The notes under the pieces are model-generated. The model saw only the letters and a list, made by a program, of their open reading frames with translations. It was not told the DNA's origin and did not search any database. A stretch of DNA of 64,000 nt from Ectopseudomonas chengduensis (lineage in GTDB: Bacteria; Pseudomonadota; Gammaproteobacteria; Pseudomonadales; Pseudomonadaceae), in the NCBI RefSeq assembly GCF_015712065.1, contig NZ_JACFYZ010000001.1, forward strand, positions 434,001 to 498,000, in the 5' to 3' direction. A program made the translations under genes and the position numbers. Shown in pieces: positions 19,476-27,773 of this stretch (within the stretch, counting starts at the first letter, position 1; each line of letters starts with the position of its first letter).

Positions 19476-20867
19476 ATGGATGACCACGGACGCTCCAAGC
19501 CCACCGCTCCAACCCTCTACGCTCTCGACACCAACGTCCTGATTCACGATCCCAACGCCTTGCTCAACTTCGAAGAACACCACGTCGCCATTCCGATGAC
19601 GGTGTTGGAGGAACTCGACAAACTGAAATCCGGCAAGCATGGCGTCGCCGCCGAATGTCGCCAGGCCATCCGCCTGATCGATCAGATTCTCGCCGGGGCG
19701 GAGCCCGAGGACGTCGAGTACGGGGTACCCATCCAGCGCGGCAAGAGCGGCCCCTGCGGTCGCCTTTCCATCCTTATGAGCAAAAGTGCGGCGCCGGTGA
19801 CCTGGCTGCCGGAAAACCTCAACGACAACAAGATCATCAACCAGTTGGTGGAGCTGAAGTCACGTAACCCCGGCCTTTCGGTGGTGCTGGTGACCAAGGA
19901 CATCAACATGCGCCTGAAGGCGCGCGCCTGCGGTATCGACGCCGAGGACTACCACACCGACCAACTGGTCGATGACGTCTCGCTGCTATCGAAGGGTTAT
20001 CACGACATGCCCGGCTCGTTCTGGGATCGTGTGAGCAAGGTCGACACCCGTCAGGACCATGGGCGCACCTGGCACCGCGTGCAACTCATCGACAACCTGC
20101 CAGCCGTGCATGTCAACGAGTTCATCCTCGATGAACAGGGTTTCGTCGGCTGGATCAAGGCGATCAAGGGCGACGAGCTGGTGATCCTCGACATGCACCA
20201 GGAGCCGCTGCTGCATCAGGAGGCCTGGGGCCTGAAACCGCGCGACATCCACCAGGCGCTGGCGCTGTTCGCCTTGCTCGACCCGGACATCCACCTGGTC
20301 AACCTGTCCGGCGCCGCCGGCTCCGGCAAGACCATTCTGGCGCTGGCCGCCGCCATCGAGCAGACCATGGTCAGCAAGCGCTACAGGAGGATCATCGCCA
20401 CCCGCAGCGTGCAGGGGCTGGATCAGGAGATCGGCTTCCTGCCCGGTACCGAGGCGGAGAAGATGGAGCCCTGGCTCGGCGCGATTACCGACAACCTCGA
20501 AGCGCTACACATGGAGGACGAGAGCACCCACGGCAGCGTCGACTACATCCTGCAGAAGGTGCCGCTGCAGTTCAAATCCCTCAACTACATCCGCGGGCGC
20601 AGCTTCCAGCAGAGCCTGATCCTCATCGACGAATGCCAGAACCTCACCCCGCACCAGATGAAGACCATCATCACCCGTGCCGGCAACGGCTCGAAGGTGG
20701 TGTGCCTGGGCAACCTGGCGCAGATCGACACCCCCTACCTGTCAGCGCCCAGCTCAGGTCTGACCTACCTCACCGAGCGCTTCAAGGACTTCCCGCACGG
20801 CGTGCACATCACCCTGCAAGGCGTACCGCGCTCGATCCTCGCGGAGTACGCGGAAACCCACATGTAA
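19476..20867 (+). CDS. PIN domain-PhoH family ATPase
   Basis: 463 residues when started at the ATG at 19476 (MDDHGRSKPTAPTLYALDTN). The N-terminal PIN nuclease-like domain has acidic residues in LDTNVLIHDP and EELDKLK. The C-terminal PhoH ATPase domain has Walker A GAAGSGKT and Walker B LILIDECQN. PIN-PhoH (PhoH2-type) proteins are thought to couple RNA unwinding and cleavage; the cellular role in Pseudomonas is not settled. It is followed by a Rho-independent terminator, so it is a single-gene unit. Confidence 0.92.
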   Translation: MDDHGRSKPTAPTLYALDTNVLIHDPNALLNFEEHHVAIPMTVLEELDKLKSGKHGVAAECRQAIRLIDQILAGAEPEDVEYGVPIQRGKSGPCGRLSILMSKSAAPVTWLPENLNDNKIINQLVELKSRNPGLSVVLVTKDINMRLKARACGIDAEDYHTDQLVDDVSLLSKGYHDMPGSFWDRVSKVDTRQDHGRTWHRVQLIDNLPAVHVNEFILDEQGFVGWIKAIKGDELVILDMHQEPLLHQEAWGLKPRDIHQALALFALLDPDIHLVNLSGAAGSGKTILALAAAIEQTMVSKRYRRIIATRSVQGLDQEIGFLPGTEAEKMEPWLGAITDNLEALHMEDESTHGSVDYILQKVPLQFKSLNYIRGRSFQQSLILIDECQNLTPHQMKTIITRAGNGSKVVCLGNLAQIDTPYLSAPSSGLTYLTERFKDFPHGVHITLQGVPRSILAEYAETHM

Positions 20868-20889
20868 CCCTCGGGCTGTTAAAGACTCG

Positions 20890-20920
20890 CGCCTCTGCTC
20901 GCAAGAGCAGGGGCGTTTTA
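20890..20920 (+). terminator. Rho-independent terminator after the PIN-PhoH gene
   Basis: The stem CGCCTCTGCTC / GAGCAGGGGCG with a GCAA loop is followed by TTTTA, starting 23 bases after the stop codon. Confidence 0.85.
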
Positions 20921-20949
20921 GTCTGTATTAACAAATCTCTACAGGTCCC

Positions 20950-20998
20950 GTGGGAGCGGCTTCAGCCGCGATGATCGCGGATAAATCCGCTCCTACAG
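20950..20998. repeat. Palindromic repeat GGGAGCGGCTTCAGCCGCG type
   Basis: GTGGGAGCGGCTTCAGCCGC is followed by an inverted half ending CCGCTCCTACAG, so the element has two hairpins. It lies directly before a second repeat at 21010. Confidence 0.75.
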
Positions 20999-21009
20999 TT
21001 GTGTAGTTG

Positions 21010-21071
21010 CGTAGCCCGGATGCAATCCGGGGATTTTTGTCGCCGTGGCCCCGGATTTCATCCGGGCTACG
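21010..21071. repeat. REP-like inverted pair, copy 3
   Basis: CGTAGCCCGGATGCAATCC followed by the inverted copy ending CATCCGGGCTACG, about 50 bases upstream of the moaC start. Confidence 0.85.
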
Positions 21072-21123
21072 AAATCCTGACTTGCAGGTTTACAATCGGT
21101 CGATTCCCGTCTGGAGCTTTCCC

Positions 21124-21600
21124 GTGCTGACTCACCTCGATTCCCAAGGCCGCGCGCATATGGTCGACGTCACCGACAAGGCGACCACCTTCCGTGAAGC
21201 CACCGCCGAAGCGCGCGTGCGCATGTTGCCCGCCACCCTGCAGATGATCGTCGCTGGCGAGCATCCCAAAGGCGACGTGTTCGCCGTGGCGCGCATTGCC
21301 GGCATCCAGGCCGCGAAGAAAACCAGCGATCTGATCCCTCTTTGCCACCCGCTGATGCTCACCGGCGTCAAGGTCGAACTGAGTGCAGAGGGCGAGGACA
21401 CCGTGCATATCACCGCCCGCTGCAAACTGTCCGGGCAAACCGGTGTCGAGATGGAAGCACTGACTGCCGCCAGCGTCGCCGCGCTGACCATCTATGACAT
21501 GTGCAAGGCCGTGGATCGTGGCATGGTCATCGAGCAGGTACGCCTGCTGGAAAAACTCGGCGGCAAGAGCGGTCACTACAAGCTGGAGGAACAAGCATGA
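21124..21600 (+). CDS. moaC: Cyclic pyranopterin monophosphate synthase MoaC
   Basis: 158 residues from a GTG start at 21124, preceded by GGAG 8 bases upstream; the family length is about 160, and longer in-frame starts would lie in the repeat. Conserved segments include [12 protein letters not shown] and [23 protein letters not shown]. It converts the MoaA product to cyclic pyranopterin monophosphate in molybdenum cofactor synthesis. It is translationally coupled to moaD through an ATGA overlap. Confidence 0.97.
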   Translation: MLTHLDSQGRAHMVDVTDKATTFREATAEARVRMLPATLQMIVAGEHPKGDVFAVARIAGIQAAKKTSDLIPLCHPLMLTGVKVELSAEGEDTVHITARCKLSGQTGVEMEALTAASVAALTIYDMCKAVDRGMVIEQVRLLEKLGGKSGHYKLEEQA

Positions 21601-21839
21601 TCCGCGTGCAATATTTCGCCCGCTACCGTGAAGCCCTGGGCCGTGACGACGAACAACTCAGCGGCGACTTCGCCACCCTCGACGACTTGCGCCTGCACCT
21701 GGTCGCCCGTGGCGGCGAATGGGAAGTGCTAGGCGAGCAGAACCTGATGTGCGCGCGCAATCAGGAACTGTGCAGCCTTGACGAACCACTGGCCGAAGGC
21801 GACGAAGTGGCCTTCTTCCCCACCGTCACCGGTGGCTAA
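21597..21839 (+). CDS. moaD: Molybdopterin synthase sulfur-carrier subunit MoaD
   Basis: 80 residues, start at 21597 overlapping the moaC stop. Ubiquitin-like fold ending in the Gly-Gly that is adenylated by MoeB and thiocarboxylated (VTGG). It supplies sulfur to MoaE. The activating enzyme MoeB is encoded elsewhere in this window (51013-51762). Confidence 0.96.
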   Translation: MIRVQYFARYREALGRDDEQLSGDFATLDDLRLHLVARGGEWEVLGEQNLMCARNQELCSLDEPLAEGDEVAFFPTVTGG

Positions 21840-21852
21840 CGCCGATCCAGCC

Positions 21853-21891
21853 GTAGGGTGGGCCGGGCGGCGCTCTGTTTCAGCCCACCAA
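21853..21891. repeat. Palindromic repeat GTAGGGTGGGC...GCCCACC between moaD and moaE
   Basis: GTAGGGTGGGCCGGG is followed by the distal complement CAGCCCACC, filling most of the 88-base gap between moaD and moaE. It belongs to the GTAGGGTG class also seen at about 22395, 24698, 24884, 25969 and 50093. Confidence 0.65.
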
Positions 21892-21927
21892 ACCGCCTCT
21901 GAAAACGCCCCATCAAACGAGACTTCC

Positions 21928-22383
21928 ATGACCATCCGCGTCCAAGCCCAATCCTTCGACCCCGGCACCGAGCTCAATGCCCTGCATGCCGCCAACCTCG
22001 GCATCGGCGCGGTGGTCACCTTCGTGGGCTACGTGCGTGACTTCAATGAAGGTCGCGAAGTCGGCGGCATGTTCCTCGAACACTTCCCCGGCATGACCGA
22101 AAAGGCCCTGGCCAAGATCGCCTTTGATGCGCGTGAGCGCTGGCCGCTGCTAGGCATCGAGATCATCCACCGCGTCGGTCGTCTGGAGCCGGGCGAGCCC
22201 ATCGTCTTCGTCGGCACCAGCAGCGCCCATCGCCAGGCCGCGTTCGATGCCTGCAACTTCATCATGGATTACCTGAAGACCCGCGCGCCGTTCTGGAAGA
22301 AGGAAGACACCAGCGAAGGCCCACGCTGGGTCGAAGGCCGCTGCAGCGACCAGAGCGCCGCCGAGCGTTGGCAGAAACCGTAG
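21928..22383 (+). CDS. moaE: Molybdopterin synthase catalytic subunit MoaE
   Basis: 151 residues starting MTIRVQAQSFDPG. Conserved features are VTFVGYVRDFNEG, LEHFPGMTEKAL, HRVGRLEPGE, and the C-terminal RAPFWKKE...WVEG with the catalytic lysines. With MoaD it inserts sulfur into cyclic pyranopterin to make molybdopterin. The usual operon is interrupted here only by an intergenic repeat. Confidence 0.97.
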   Translation: MTIRVQAQSFDPGTELNALHAANLGIGAVVTFVGYVRDFNEGREVGGMFLEHFPGMTEKALAKIAFDARERWPLLGIEIIHRVGRLEPGEPIVFVGTSSAHRQAAFDACNFIMDYLKTRAPFWKKEDTSEGPRWVEGRCSDQSAAERWQKP

Positions 22384-22432
22384 AGGCCTATATCGCCCGG
22401 TGCGCATGGTGCACCCTACGGTGGCCTGAGCC

Positions 22433-22597
22433 CTACGCCAACGCCAGATGCACCCGCAACGCAATCGGCACCAGCATCATCAACACGCCCAAACCCAGCA
22501 CGCGTACGCCCCATTCGTGTTCGCGAAAGTTGAAGCCGACTCCCAGCAGCAGAAAGCCGCCGATCAGCAGTATCAACATCAGGTGATAGTGGTCCAT
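22433..22597 (-). CDS. Small hydrophobic membrane protein (54 aa)
   Basis: An ATG at 22597 with GGAG six bases upstream opens a 54-residue frame: MDHYHLMLILLIGGFLLLGV..., then a polar hairpin (NFREHEWGVR) and a second hydrophobic stretch. The two predicted transmembrane segments joined by a short charged loop, and the good ribosome binding site, argue for a real gene. It is convergent with moaE. I do not recognise a function. Confidence 0.65.
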   Translation of the reverse strand: MDHYHLMLILLIGGFLLLGVGFNFREHEWGVRVLGLGVLMMLVPIALRVHLALA

Positions 22598-22769
22598 GGC
22601 GCTTCTCCACTTCGCAGTCCTGATTACAGCTTAGTCCCGCCGTCTGGGTTGGGGCTGATCTGGGGCAATGAAAGTCTGACTCGATTGGCGACAACGTGCG
22701 TCTCGATCGGTCGCTGCCTGGCGTCATGGCCTGCTCCATACTGTGCGCAGTCATCGTCAAGGATCGTTC

Positions 22770-24692
22770 ATGCGCCTGTTCCTCTCTCTCCTGCTCGCCG
22801 GCCTGCTGAGTGCGACGCCGCTGCTCGCCGCCGAGCGCCATTTCACCATCCTGCACAGCAACGACTGGCAGTCGCGCCTGCTCGGCTTCGGCCCCAACAA
22901 TGAATACAGCCCGGCGACGGTGAACGATGACGACACCGTCGGCGGCGTCGCCCGGCTTGCCACGTTATTGAATGAGCGCCGCGCAGCAGCCGGTGAAGAA
23001 CCTCTGCTGTTGCTCGACGGCGGCGACTTCACCATGGGCACGCTGTTTCACACCATTGCCCGCGAGATGGGCAGCGAACTGCGTCTGATGACTGAGCTGG
23101 GCTATGACGCCGCGGTGATCGGCAACCACGAATTCGACTTCCGTCCGGCCGGGCTCGCCGCGATGATCAGCGCTGCGCACAAGGCCAAGGGCGACACGCT
23201 GGTGCCGCTACTGTCGAGCAACATGCGTTTCGAGGCTGCGAGCAAGGCCGACGACAGCCTGCAGGCGCACGCTGAGGCAGGACGCATCCTGCCGTACAAG
23301 CTGATCGAGCGCGGCGGCATTCGTTTCGGCCTGTTCGGCCTGCTTGGCAACAACGCCGTGGCCGTCAGCCCAATGATCAAGCCGGTGACTTTCGCCGACC
23401 CGGTCGCCACCGCCAGGGAAACCGTGGCCAAGCTGCGCGAGGAGGGCGCCGAGGTGGTAATCCTGCTCTCGCACATGGGCGTTACCCAGCAGGTCGATGG
23501 CAGCTGGCGCGGCGAGGAGGTGGAGCTGGTCGAGCAGGTGCCGGGCATCGATATCGTCGTCGGCGGCCATTCGCATGTGGCCCTGCCGCAGCCTGTACTA
23601 GTTAACGGGCACACCCCGGTGGTGCAGGCCGGTTCCGAGAACCAGTACCTCGGCGAACTGCGCATGAGCCTGGGCGACGACGGCGTGCCGCGTCTGCGTG
23701 ACTATCGCCTGCACGCCGTCAACGACAGCATCGTCGGCGACGCGACCATCACCGCCAAGGTCGAAGACTTCAAGCAGGTGGTCAGCGAGCGCATGCTGAC
23801 GCCCAAGGGCTATCGCTTCGACCAGCCGCTGGCCAAGGTCGACCAGAGCCTGGGCCGTGATTTCACCGATCAGACCCTGGCCAACCTGGTCACCGATGCG
23901 CTGCGTCATGCCGTCGATGCCGATCTGGCCTTCACCGGCAACGGCACTATCCGCGATGACCTGCTCAAGGGCCGCAACGGCGTGCAGGATGTCTCCGACC
24001 TGTTTCGCATCGCCCCGTTGGGCATCGGCCAGTTCGACGACGAACCGGGCTACCCGATGATCAAGGCCTATATCAGCGCGCGCGAAATCAAATCACTACT
24101 GGAGGTACTGCTGCTTGCCTACCAGTTGCGTGACAGCCAGAGCTATTACCCGCGCGTTTCCGGTGTGCGCTTCACCTACAACCCCTGGCGCGTGCCGTTC
24201 GACCGCGTCAGCCGCATCGAAATCGGCGATCCGCAAGGCGGCTACCGTGACCTGGACCTGACCGACACGAGCCTCTACAGCATCGGCGCCACCAGCTACG
24301 TCGGCAGCTTCACCTGGCTGGTACCGGACCTGACCAAGGGCCTGCTCAACGTCATACCCAAGGATGCCGAGGGCCGCCCGCTGCCGCGTATCGAAGACGC
24401 CATCATCGACCAGGACCCGGATAAGGAGGGCGTGCAGGAACTCAAGGAATGGCAGGTGCTGCTCGACCATATCCGCAGCCTGCCGGATCTCGATGGCGAC
24501 GGCCTGGCCGATATTCCCACCAGCGGTGCGGCTGCCGAAGCGCGCATGATCCGCGCGCCCAGCCTGCACCCGGCCGAGCTGTTTCGCCTGGCCGGGCCTA
24601 TGCAGTGGGGCGCCAGCGCGGTGATTCTGGCCGGCGTGCTGCTGATTCTCTGGCTGCTGAGCCGCCCGCTGCGCCGCCGCAGTCAGCGTTGA
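22770..24692 (+). CDS. Membrane-anchored 5'-nucleotidase/metallophosphatase (UshA-like)
   Basis: 640 residues started at 22770 after AAGGA. The signal peptide ends LLAAE near residue 21. The metallophosphoesterase domain shows HSNDW, DGGDFTMG, GNHEFD and GGHSH metal-binding motifs. The 5'-nucleotidase C-terminal domain covers about residues 350-530. Near the C-terminus LPDLDGDGLADIP resembles a calcium-binding loop, followed by a transmembrane helix (about residues 610-630) and a basic tail RPLRRRSQR. It probably hydrolyses nucleotides or related phosphoesters on the periplasmic face of the inner membrane. The C-terminal anchor is unlike the soluble UshA. Confidence 0.9.
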   Translation: MRLFLSLLLAGLLSATPLLAAERHFTILHSNDWQSRLLGFGPNNEYSPATVNDDDTVGGVARLATLLNERRAAAGEEPLLLLDGGDFTMGTLFHTIAREMGSELRLMTELGYDAAVIGNHEFDFRPAGLAAMISAAHKAKGDTLVPLLSSNMRFEAASKADDSLQAHAEAGRILPYKLIERGGIRFGLFGLLGNNAVAVSPMIKPVTFADPVATARETVAKLREEGAEVVILLSHMGVTQQVDGSWRGEEVELVEQVPGIDIVVGGHSHVALPQPVLVNGHTPVVQAGSENQYLGELRMSLGDDGVPRLRDYRLHAVNDSIVGDATITAKVEDFKQVVSERMLTPKGYRFDQPLAKVDQSLGRDFTDQTLANLVTDALRHAVDADLAFTGNGTIRDDLLKGRNGVQDVSDLFRIAPLGIGQFDDEPGYPMIKAYISAREIKSLLEVLLLAYQLRDSQSYYPRVSGVRFTYNPWRVPFDRVSRIEIGDPQGGYRDLDLTDTSLYSIGATSYVGSFTWLVPDLTKGLLNVIPKDAEGRPLPRIEDAIIDQDPDKEGVQELKEWQVLLDHIRSLPDLDGDGLADIPTSGAAAEARMIRAPSLHPAELFRLAGPMQWGASAVILAGVLLILWLLSRPLRRRSQR

Positions 24693-25034
24693 CGGCCGTA
24701 GGGTGCGCCACGCGCACCGAATACGCCGAGAGATGACGGGATACTGCAACGCCCGTCGCTGAAGCGCCTCCCGCGGTTTGGCGCCGGCTGATTCGTGGGA
24801 GGGGCTTTCGGCTCGGGCATCCTGCTTCGCTCTACCTCCTGCATCCATGCAGTCGTAGCCATGATGGTGTCACTGCAGAGTTGGGGCGCACGGCGCACCC
24901 TACGGTCCGCCACCTTGCCAAGCCTTGCGTGCCTCCGTATGGTGCAAAGCCGACTGATTCGGAAGCTACGCAATGATCGCTCAGCACTGCCCGCTCGGTG
25001 ACCGCGCACAGCCGGCCAACCTCCACTCAGATAA
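24693..25034. other. Intergenic region with two GTAGGGTGCGCC-type repeats
   Basis: 342 bases without a gene. Repeat halves CCGTAGGGTGCGCC (about 24697) and GGCGCACCCTACGG (about 24891) are in inverted orientation and flank the middle of the region. Nothing else is supported. Confidence 0.55.
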
Positions 25035-25964
25035 ATGTCGCGTCGCCTCATGAACGCACTCAATCATTCGCGCCCGCTGGCGCTGTTCGGCCTGCTGCTG
25101 GCCAACCTTTGCTGGTCCGGTAACGCCTTGGTGGCGCGCGCCTTCGCCGGCGAGATCGCTCCGTTCACCCTGTCATTCTGGCGCTGGTGCCTGGCCCTGG
25201 CGCTGCTGCTGCCCTTCGTCGCCGTGCCGCTGTGGCGCCATCGCGCAGCCGTGCGCACTGCCGGCTGGCGCCTTCTGGTGCTTGGCGGCCTGGGCATCGC
25301 CGGCTATAACTCGCTGCTCTACAGCGCGGCGCAGACCACGGCGGCCATCAACATCTCGCTGGTCAACACCTGCCTGCCGCTGGTGACCTTCATCGGCGCC
25401 GGGCTGCTGCTCAACGAGTGGCCAGCACGCCGCGCCTGGTGGGGCATGCTGGTGGCGGTGATGGGCCTGGCGGTGCTGATCAGCCAGGGGCAATGGAGCC
25501 GCCTGGCCAGCCTGTCGTTCAACCAGGGCGACCTGATCATGCTGCTGGCCGTGGTCGACTGGGCGCTGTACTCGCTGCTGCTGCGGCGCTGGTCTGCTTA
25601 CCTGCAGCCGATCCCGCCGCTGGCATTGCTGGGCGTGTTCATCCTGCTCGGCGTACCGCTGATCCTGCCGTTCTATCTATATGAACTGAGCCAGGGCGCG
25701 CATCTGGCAATCAACGCCGCCAACCTCTCGGCCGTCGCCTACACTGCCGTGTTCGCCTCGCTGCTGGCCTACCTGGCCTGGAACCACGGCATCCGCGTGA
25801 TCGGCGCGGCCAAGGCGGCGCTGACCAACTACCTGATGCCGGTATTCACTGCCTTGCTGGGTTGGGTGCTGCTGAACGAGAGCCTGCAGCTCTATCACTG
25901 GCTGGGCGCCGCGATGATCTTCGGCGGCCTGCTGCTGGCCACGCGACCCGGCAAGAGCGCCTAG
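25035..25964 (+). CDS. EamA/DMT-family permease
   Basis: 309 residues with about ten hydrophobic segments arranged as two EamA repeats (WSGNALVARAFAGEIAPFTLSFWR in the first and LAYLAWNHGIRVIGAAKAA in the second, shown only in part by position). DMT permeases export or import small metabolites such as amino acids; the substrate is unknown. An internal Met at residue 6 could be the start. There is no gene partner on either side. Confidence 0.9.
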   Translation: MSRRLMNALNHSRPLALFGLLLANLCWSGNALVARAFAGEIAPFTLSFWRWCLALALLLPFVAVPLWRHRAAVRTAGWRLLVLGGLGIAGYNSLLYSAAQTTAAINISLVNTCLPLVTFIGAGLLLNEWPARRAWWGMLVAVMGLAVLISQGQWSRLASLSFNQGDLIMLLAVVDWALYSLLLRRWSAYLQPIPPLALLGVFILLGVPLILPFYLYELSQGAHLAINAANLSAVAYTAVFASLLAYLAWNHGIRVIGAAKAALTNYLMPVFTALLGWVLLNESLQLYHWLGAAMIFGGLLLATRPGKSA

Positions 25965-25968
25965 CCGC

Positions 25969-26040
25969 GTAGGGTGGATCGCGCTTCACCGATCCACCTC
26001 TCAACGCCGGCGGATGTAAAAGGCGTCATCCGCCCTACGG
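25969..26040. repeat. Double palindromic repeat downstream of the permease
   Basis: GTAGGGTGGATCGCG...CGATCCACC is followed by GGCGGATG...CATCCGCCCTACGG; two hairpins lie in tandem between convergent genes, where they may act as a bidirectional 3' end. Confidence 0.65.
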
Positions 26041-26048
26041 TGAACCCC

Positions 26049-26495
26049 TCACTCCGGCTTCAACATCACGAAGGCCTCACCGCCTTCACGATCATGCATC
26101 AGGATGAACGGCTGACCGGCGATCATGATCCTCACCGGTACCTTGCGCGGCACCGTGGTGCCGGCGTTGATCGCCGCCGCGCTGAGCAACTGGCGAGTCA
26201 GGCTGTCATCCTCCTGCGCCTCGCTGGTCACCACGCATTCGTGACTCACCTTCACCTGAATACTCAGGCTCTTGTCCGCATTGAAGCCGACGGTAGCAAA
26301 GCCCATATCGGTCATCTCGGTGACGCCATGCTGCCGCGCCACGCGATGCGCCTCGGCAAAGCTTGGTGCTGTCTGCAGGCAGATATCGCGGAACGCCTGC
26401 ACCACGGGTGAAGTGACCGGCACCGGTGGCTGCGAGCCCAGATTGGCGCAGGCACCGAGAAGGCCAAAGCTGGCAAGCAAGGCGAACTTTTTCAT
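26049..26495 (-). CDS. Putative lipoprotein (148 aa)
   Basis: Starts MKKFALLASFGLLGAC with the lipobox cysteine at position 16. The mature part has two further cysteines (RDICLQ and SHECVV) that could pair in the periplasm, and no catalytic motif that I recognise; it resembles small lipoproteins of the NMCC_0638 type by the FRDICLQTAPSF pattern (tentative). Upstream in-frame codons to 26537 lack signals. It is probably co-transcribed with the 54-residue protein just upstream (26-base gap). Confidence 0.8.
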   Translation of the reverse strand: MKKFALLASFGLLGACANLGSQPPVPVTSPVVQAFRDICLQTAPSFAEAHRVARQHGVTEMTDMGFATVGFNADKSLSIQVKVSHECVVTSEAQEDDSLTRQLLSAAAINAGTTVPRKVPVRIMIAGQPFILMHDREGGEAFVMLKPE

Positions 26496-26521
26496 CGCAT
26501 CATTCCTTAATGAAGAGGTGT

Positions 26522-26686
26522 TCAGGGTTGCTGGCAAAGATCATGCCCCAGCAACTGTGAGGCCAGCCCTTTGGCCAGATAGGTCTCCACCACACGGCCA
26601 TCGCCGCATTCGGTCTTGTGACCGATGGCGAAACCTATGGAAAGCAACACGAATAGCGCCAGGCCGATATTCTGGATGGGCGTCAT
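26522..26686 (-). CDS. Small membrane protein (54 aa)
   Basis: Starts at 26686 with MTPIQNIGLALFVLLSIGFA, one transmembrane helix, followed by a polar tail with two cysteines (TECGDG, HDLCQQP) that would face the periplasm. The in-frame extension to 26788 is not supported. Same strand and 26 bases upstream of the lipoprotein gene, so probably one operon. Function unknown. Confidence 0.6.
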   Translation of the reverse strand: MTPIQNIGLALFVLLSIGFAIGHKTECGDGRVVETYLAKGLASQLLGHDLCQQP

Positions 26687-26825
26687 GACAGGGCTCGCTG
26701 GGTAAACAATGGGGCAGAATGAAGATACGGGCAGGGGATGGCAAGTGCGCCAGCGCTCAACCCTGGCGTTGTCGGCTTGGCGAGCCAATACTGGCTATCA
26801 CGCAAACCAGACAAGGGACTGTGCA

Positions 26826-27182
26826 ATGAAGAAACTGATCATCATTCTGCTGCTGGGCGCCGCCTTCTGGCAGTTTTACCTGAGCAAGCCCGGCAGCCCG
26901 GTGATCAGCAACATCGCCAGCGATGGCTCGGTGATGGACAACCCGGTGGTCACCCAGCCCGGCTCGTCCACCTTCTCGCTGGACAGCCTGCGCCCCTCAC
27001 CCTCGATCAGCCAACCTGCCGCTCAGGTCGCCAGCAATCAGTATCGCTGCGACGGTCGGGTCCACTGCTCGCAGATGACCTCCTGCGCCGAGGCCACCTT
27101 CTTTCTGCGCAACTGCCCCGGCACCAAGATGGACGGCGACAACGATGGTGTGCCCTGTGAAGGGCAATGGTGCGGACGTTAG
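26826..27182 (+). CDS. Excalibur calcium-binding domain protein
   Basis: 118 residues started at 26826 (MKKLIIILLLGAAFWQFYL): an N-terminal membrane anchor or signal, a Ser/Pro-rich linker, and a C-terminal excalibur domain with DGRVHCSQMTSC, NCPGTKMDGDNDGVPCE and a final WC. The DxDxDGxxCE core is the calcium-binding part and the cysteines form disulfides. It is an envelope protein; role unknown. Divergent from the pair at 26522/26049. Confidence 0.87.
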   Translation: MKKLIIILLLGAAFWQFYLSKPGSPVISNIASDGSVMDNPVVTQPGSSTFSLDSLRPSPSISQPAAQVASNQYRCDGRVHCSQMTSCAEATFFLRNCPGTKMDGDNDGVPCEGQWCGR

Positions 27183-27343
27183 GGCAGGGTGATCGACAAG
27201 CTGCTTAGCGCGACCTGGGCGACAAGCATCCAGACAACCGCGCTGATGATGCCCAGTACGCTGTAGCCGACGACGATACCAATCGCGATCTGCTTCCACA
27301 GGCCGGCGTAGCGGTTGGGTTCGTTTCGGTAATGCGTCGGCAT
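27179..27343 (-). CDS. Small membrane protein (54 or 75 aa)
   Basis: A frame with one long transmembrane helix (WKQIAIGIVVGYSVLGIISA) and a second hydrophobic part at the C-terminus. The start at 27343 is preferred because GGAG lies six bases upstream; an upstream ATG at 27406 would add a charged 21-residue leader but has no ribosome binding site. The gene converges on the excalibur gene, overlapping its last four bases. Function unknown. Confidence 0.6.
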   Translation of the reverse strand: MPTHYRNEPNRYAGLWKQIAIGIVVGYSVLGIISAVVWMLVAQVALSSLSITLP

Positions 27344-27590
27344 ATCACGCTCCGCCCGCAGATCGTCGAAGTCGTCTCTCGCTCTCAAGGTGTTCTCCTG
27401 GTTCATGGGCCAGCGCGCGGCGGCGCTGCAGCCTGCTGGAGGCGGATTTTCCGGCATCGCCCGACAGCCCCGCAAGCACCGTCCGAGCAGTTGAGAGGTC
27501 AGCCGCGGGCTCAGAAACCAGCGATTCAGCGCATCGCCACCACTGAAGCCTAACCGCTTGATAAAACGTAAATTTATCGATGATCTGGGG

Positions 27591-27619
27591 TTGACAGCGG
27601 TAGGCGAGACGCGGACAAT
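27591..27619 (+). promoter_or_regulatory. Sigma-70 promoter of tRNA-Met
   Basis: -35 TTGACA (27591-27596), 17-base spacer, -10 GACAAT (27614-27619), with transcription expected to begin a few bases before the tRNA at 27630. The GC-rich GCGCGCC after the -10 resembles a stringent-type discriminator. Confidence 0.8.
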
Positions 27620-27629
27620 GCGCGCCGTT

Positions 27630-27706
27630 GGCTACATAGCTCAGTTGGTTAGAGCGCAGCATTCATAATGCTGATGTCCCAGGTTCAAGTCCCGGTGTAG
27701 CCACCA
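27630..27706 (+). tRNA. tRNA-Met (anticodon CAU, elongator type)
   Basis: 77 bases including the encoded CCA. Acceptor stem GGCTACA/TGTAGCC, D-arm GCTCAGTTGGTTAGAGC, anticodon loop TTCATAA closed by CAGCA/TGCTG, T-arm CCAGGTTCAAGTCCCGG. The first pair G-C indicates the elongator. A tRNA-Met sits next to ychF in P. aeruginosa; here the prophage separates the two, so this tRNA is the likely integration site. Confidence 0.97.
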
Positions 27707-27715
27707 TAAATTTCA

Positions 27716-27749
27716 AGGGGTTAGCGCAAGCTAGCCCCTTTTTATTTTG
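27716..27749 (+). terminator. Rho-independent terminator after tRNA-Met
   Basis: AGGGGTTAGC and GCTAGCCCCT form a stem with a GCAA loop followed by TTTTTATTTT. Since it lies on the phage side of the tRNA, the phage may have brought it as a replacement terminator (inference). Confidence 0.85.
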
Positions 27750-27754
27750 GGGTG

Positions 27755-27773
27755 GTGACTACGAAGTGACTAC
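27755..27773. repeat. Two direct GTGACTAC octamers at the left end of the prophage
   Basis: GTGACTAC occurs at 27755-27762 and 27766-27773, and a third time in the same orientation at 39934-39941, just after the cargo operon. They could be integrase arm-type binding sites; this rests only on repetition and position. Confidence 0.4.
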
